The position numbers and the translations under genes are program-made. Under the pieces are notes generated by a model. It was not told the DNA's origin, searched no databases, and worked only from the letters and a program-made list of their open reading frames with translations. DNA of 5,924 nucleotides from an uncultured Clostridia bacterium. GTDB lineage: Bacteria > Bacillota > Clostridia > Christensenellales > Borkfalkiaceae. Shown here in pieces: positions 5,557 to 5,924 of this stretch. Positions within the stretch are counted from its first letter, which is position 1; the number at the start of each line of letters is the position of its first letter. Where the stretch lies: contig CAKQKN010000007.1 in the NCBI GenBank assembly GCA_934249215.1, forward strand, positions 1-5,924, in the 5' to 3' direction.

Positions 5557-5924
5557 TTAAGCACCGAACACTTCTTCGATCGACGGCGAAAAAGAAAATC
5601 TGCCGTCGCTTTTAACCGTAACGACAACGTTGCCATGCAAATCGGTCCGATAAACGATATTCCCGCGAAGCCGATCGAGCGTACCGCGCGTCGGATGATC
5701 GTAATCGTTATCCTTTCCGCAGGAAATCACCGCGTATTCCGACTTTATCGCACGAATGAAATCGTATGACGAAGAAGTCGAACTGCCATGATGCCCGACG
5801 CTTAAAACGTCAACGTCTGGATAGCCCGTATTTTTATAATAATTCAGAAATTCGTTTTCGGTAAATCGTTCCGCGTCGCCCGTAAGCATGTGCGAGAAAT
5901 CACCGTAAGACAAAACACATATGG
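5557..5924 (-). CDS. ComEC/Rec2-like protein, C-terminal metallo-beta-lactamase part (partial)
   Basis: The last ~122 residues of a protein that continues beyond the window; the frame is open to the edge. The visible part is the end of a metallo-beta-lactamase fold of ComEC type: LSYGDFSHMLTGDAE, then DVDVLSVGHHGSSTSSS, AVISCGKDNDYDHPT, and the closing VYRTDLHGNVVVTV. LTGDAE, GHHGS and the late HP motif are the conserved metal-site and fold signatures of this family. ComEC is the inner-membrane channel for DNA uptake in competence; its MBL domain is thought to degrade the non-transported strand. Stand-alone secreted ComEC-like MBL proteins also exist, and with the membrane part out of view the two cannot be told apart. 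The first visible TTG (5911-5913) is an internal Leu, not a start. It heads the three-gene minus-strand cluster. Confidence 0.85.
   Translation of the reverse strand, partial: ICVLSYGDFSHMLTGDAERFTENEFLNYYKNTGYPDVDVLSVGHHGSSTSSSYDFIRAIKSEYAVISCGKDNDYDHPTRGTLDRLRGNIVYRTDLHGNVVVTVKSDGRFSFSPSIEEVFGA

Noticed and set aside
5535..5636. Longer start for the SAM-binding protein at 5636
   Set aside because: It would overlap the well-supported ComEC-like frame by 80 bases and add an unlikely Arg/Lys-rich leader. The ATG at 5534 follows the upstream stop with a normal gap.

Overview
The window looks like chromosomal DNA from a Firmicutes-type bacterium, most likely an uncultured member of the Clostridia. 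The reasons are a T-box leader controlling pheST, a PheS with the Cys-rich insert seen in Bacillus/Clostridium enzymes, a CCA-encoded tRNA-Gly, near-consensus sigma-70/sigma-A promoters, and a small surface protein with MucBP-like and InlB B-repeat-like domains. The genus cannot be read from the sequence.

Layout, left to right. Positions 1-26 hold what may be the first codons of a gene that overlaps the pheT stop (minus strand). Positions 23-2425 are pheT and 2445-3464 are pheS, both minus and 19 bases apart: together the phenylalanyl-tRNA synthetase. Upstream of pheS, about 3501-3786 is a long T-box leader with Stem I, a candidate UUC specifier, Stem III, a UGGU T-box bulge and mutually exclusive antiterminator and terminator hairpins. 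Its promoter is at 3793-3822. A short divergent intergenic stretch (3823-3924) carries a compact inverted repeat. It leads to a plus-strand promoter (3925-3954), a complete tRNA-Gly(CCC) with encoded CCA (3965-4038) and its intrinsic terminator (4043-4070).

The right third is a minus-strand cluster reading toward the tRNA. It holds the C-terminal metallo-beta-lactamase part of a ComEC/Rec2-like protein (cut by the window edge), a 308-residue SAM-binding, spermidine-synthase-like protein, and a 171-residue membrane-anchored protein. The last two overlap by 8 bases, and the first two are 22 bases apart, so all three are probably cotranscribed.

How the parts work together: uncharged tRNA-Phe should pair with the leader (UUC specifier with the GAA anticodon, UGGU with ACCA) and stabilise the antiterminator, turning on pheS-pheT when phenylalanine charging is low. 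This is an established mechanism, and the window is a clean example. No clearly new system is visible. The least explained part is the comEC / SAM-binding protein / small surface protein cluster, where the last two products have no assignable function.
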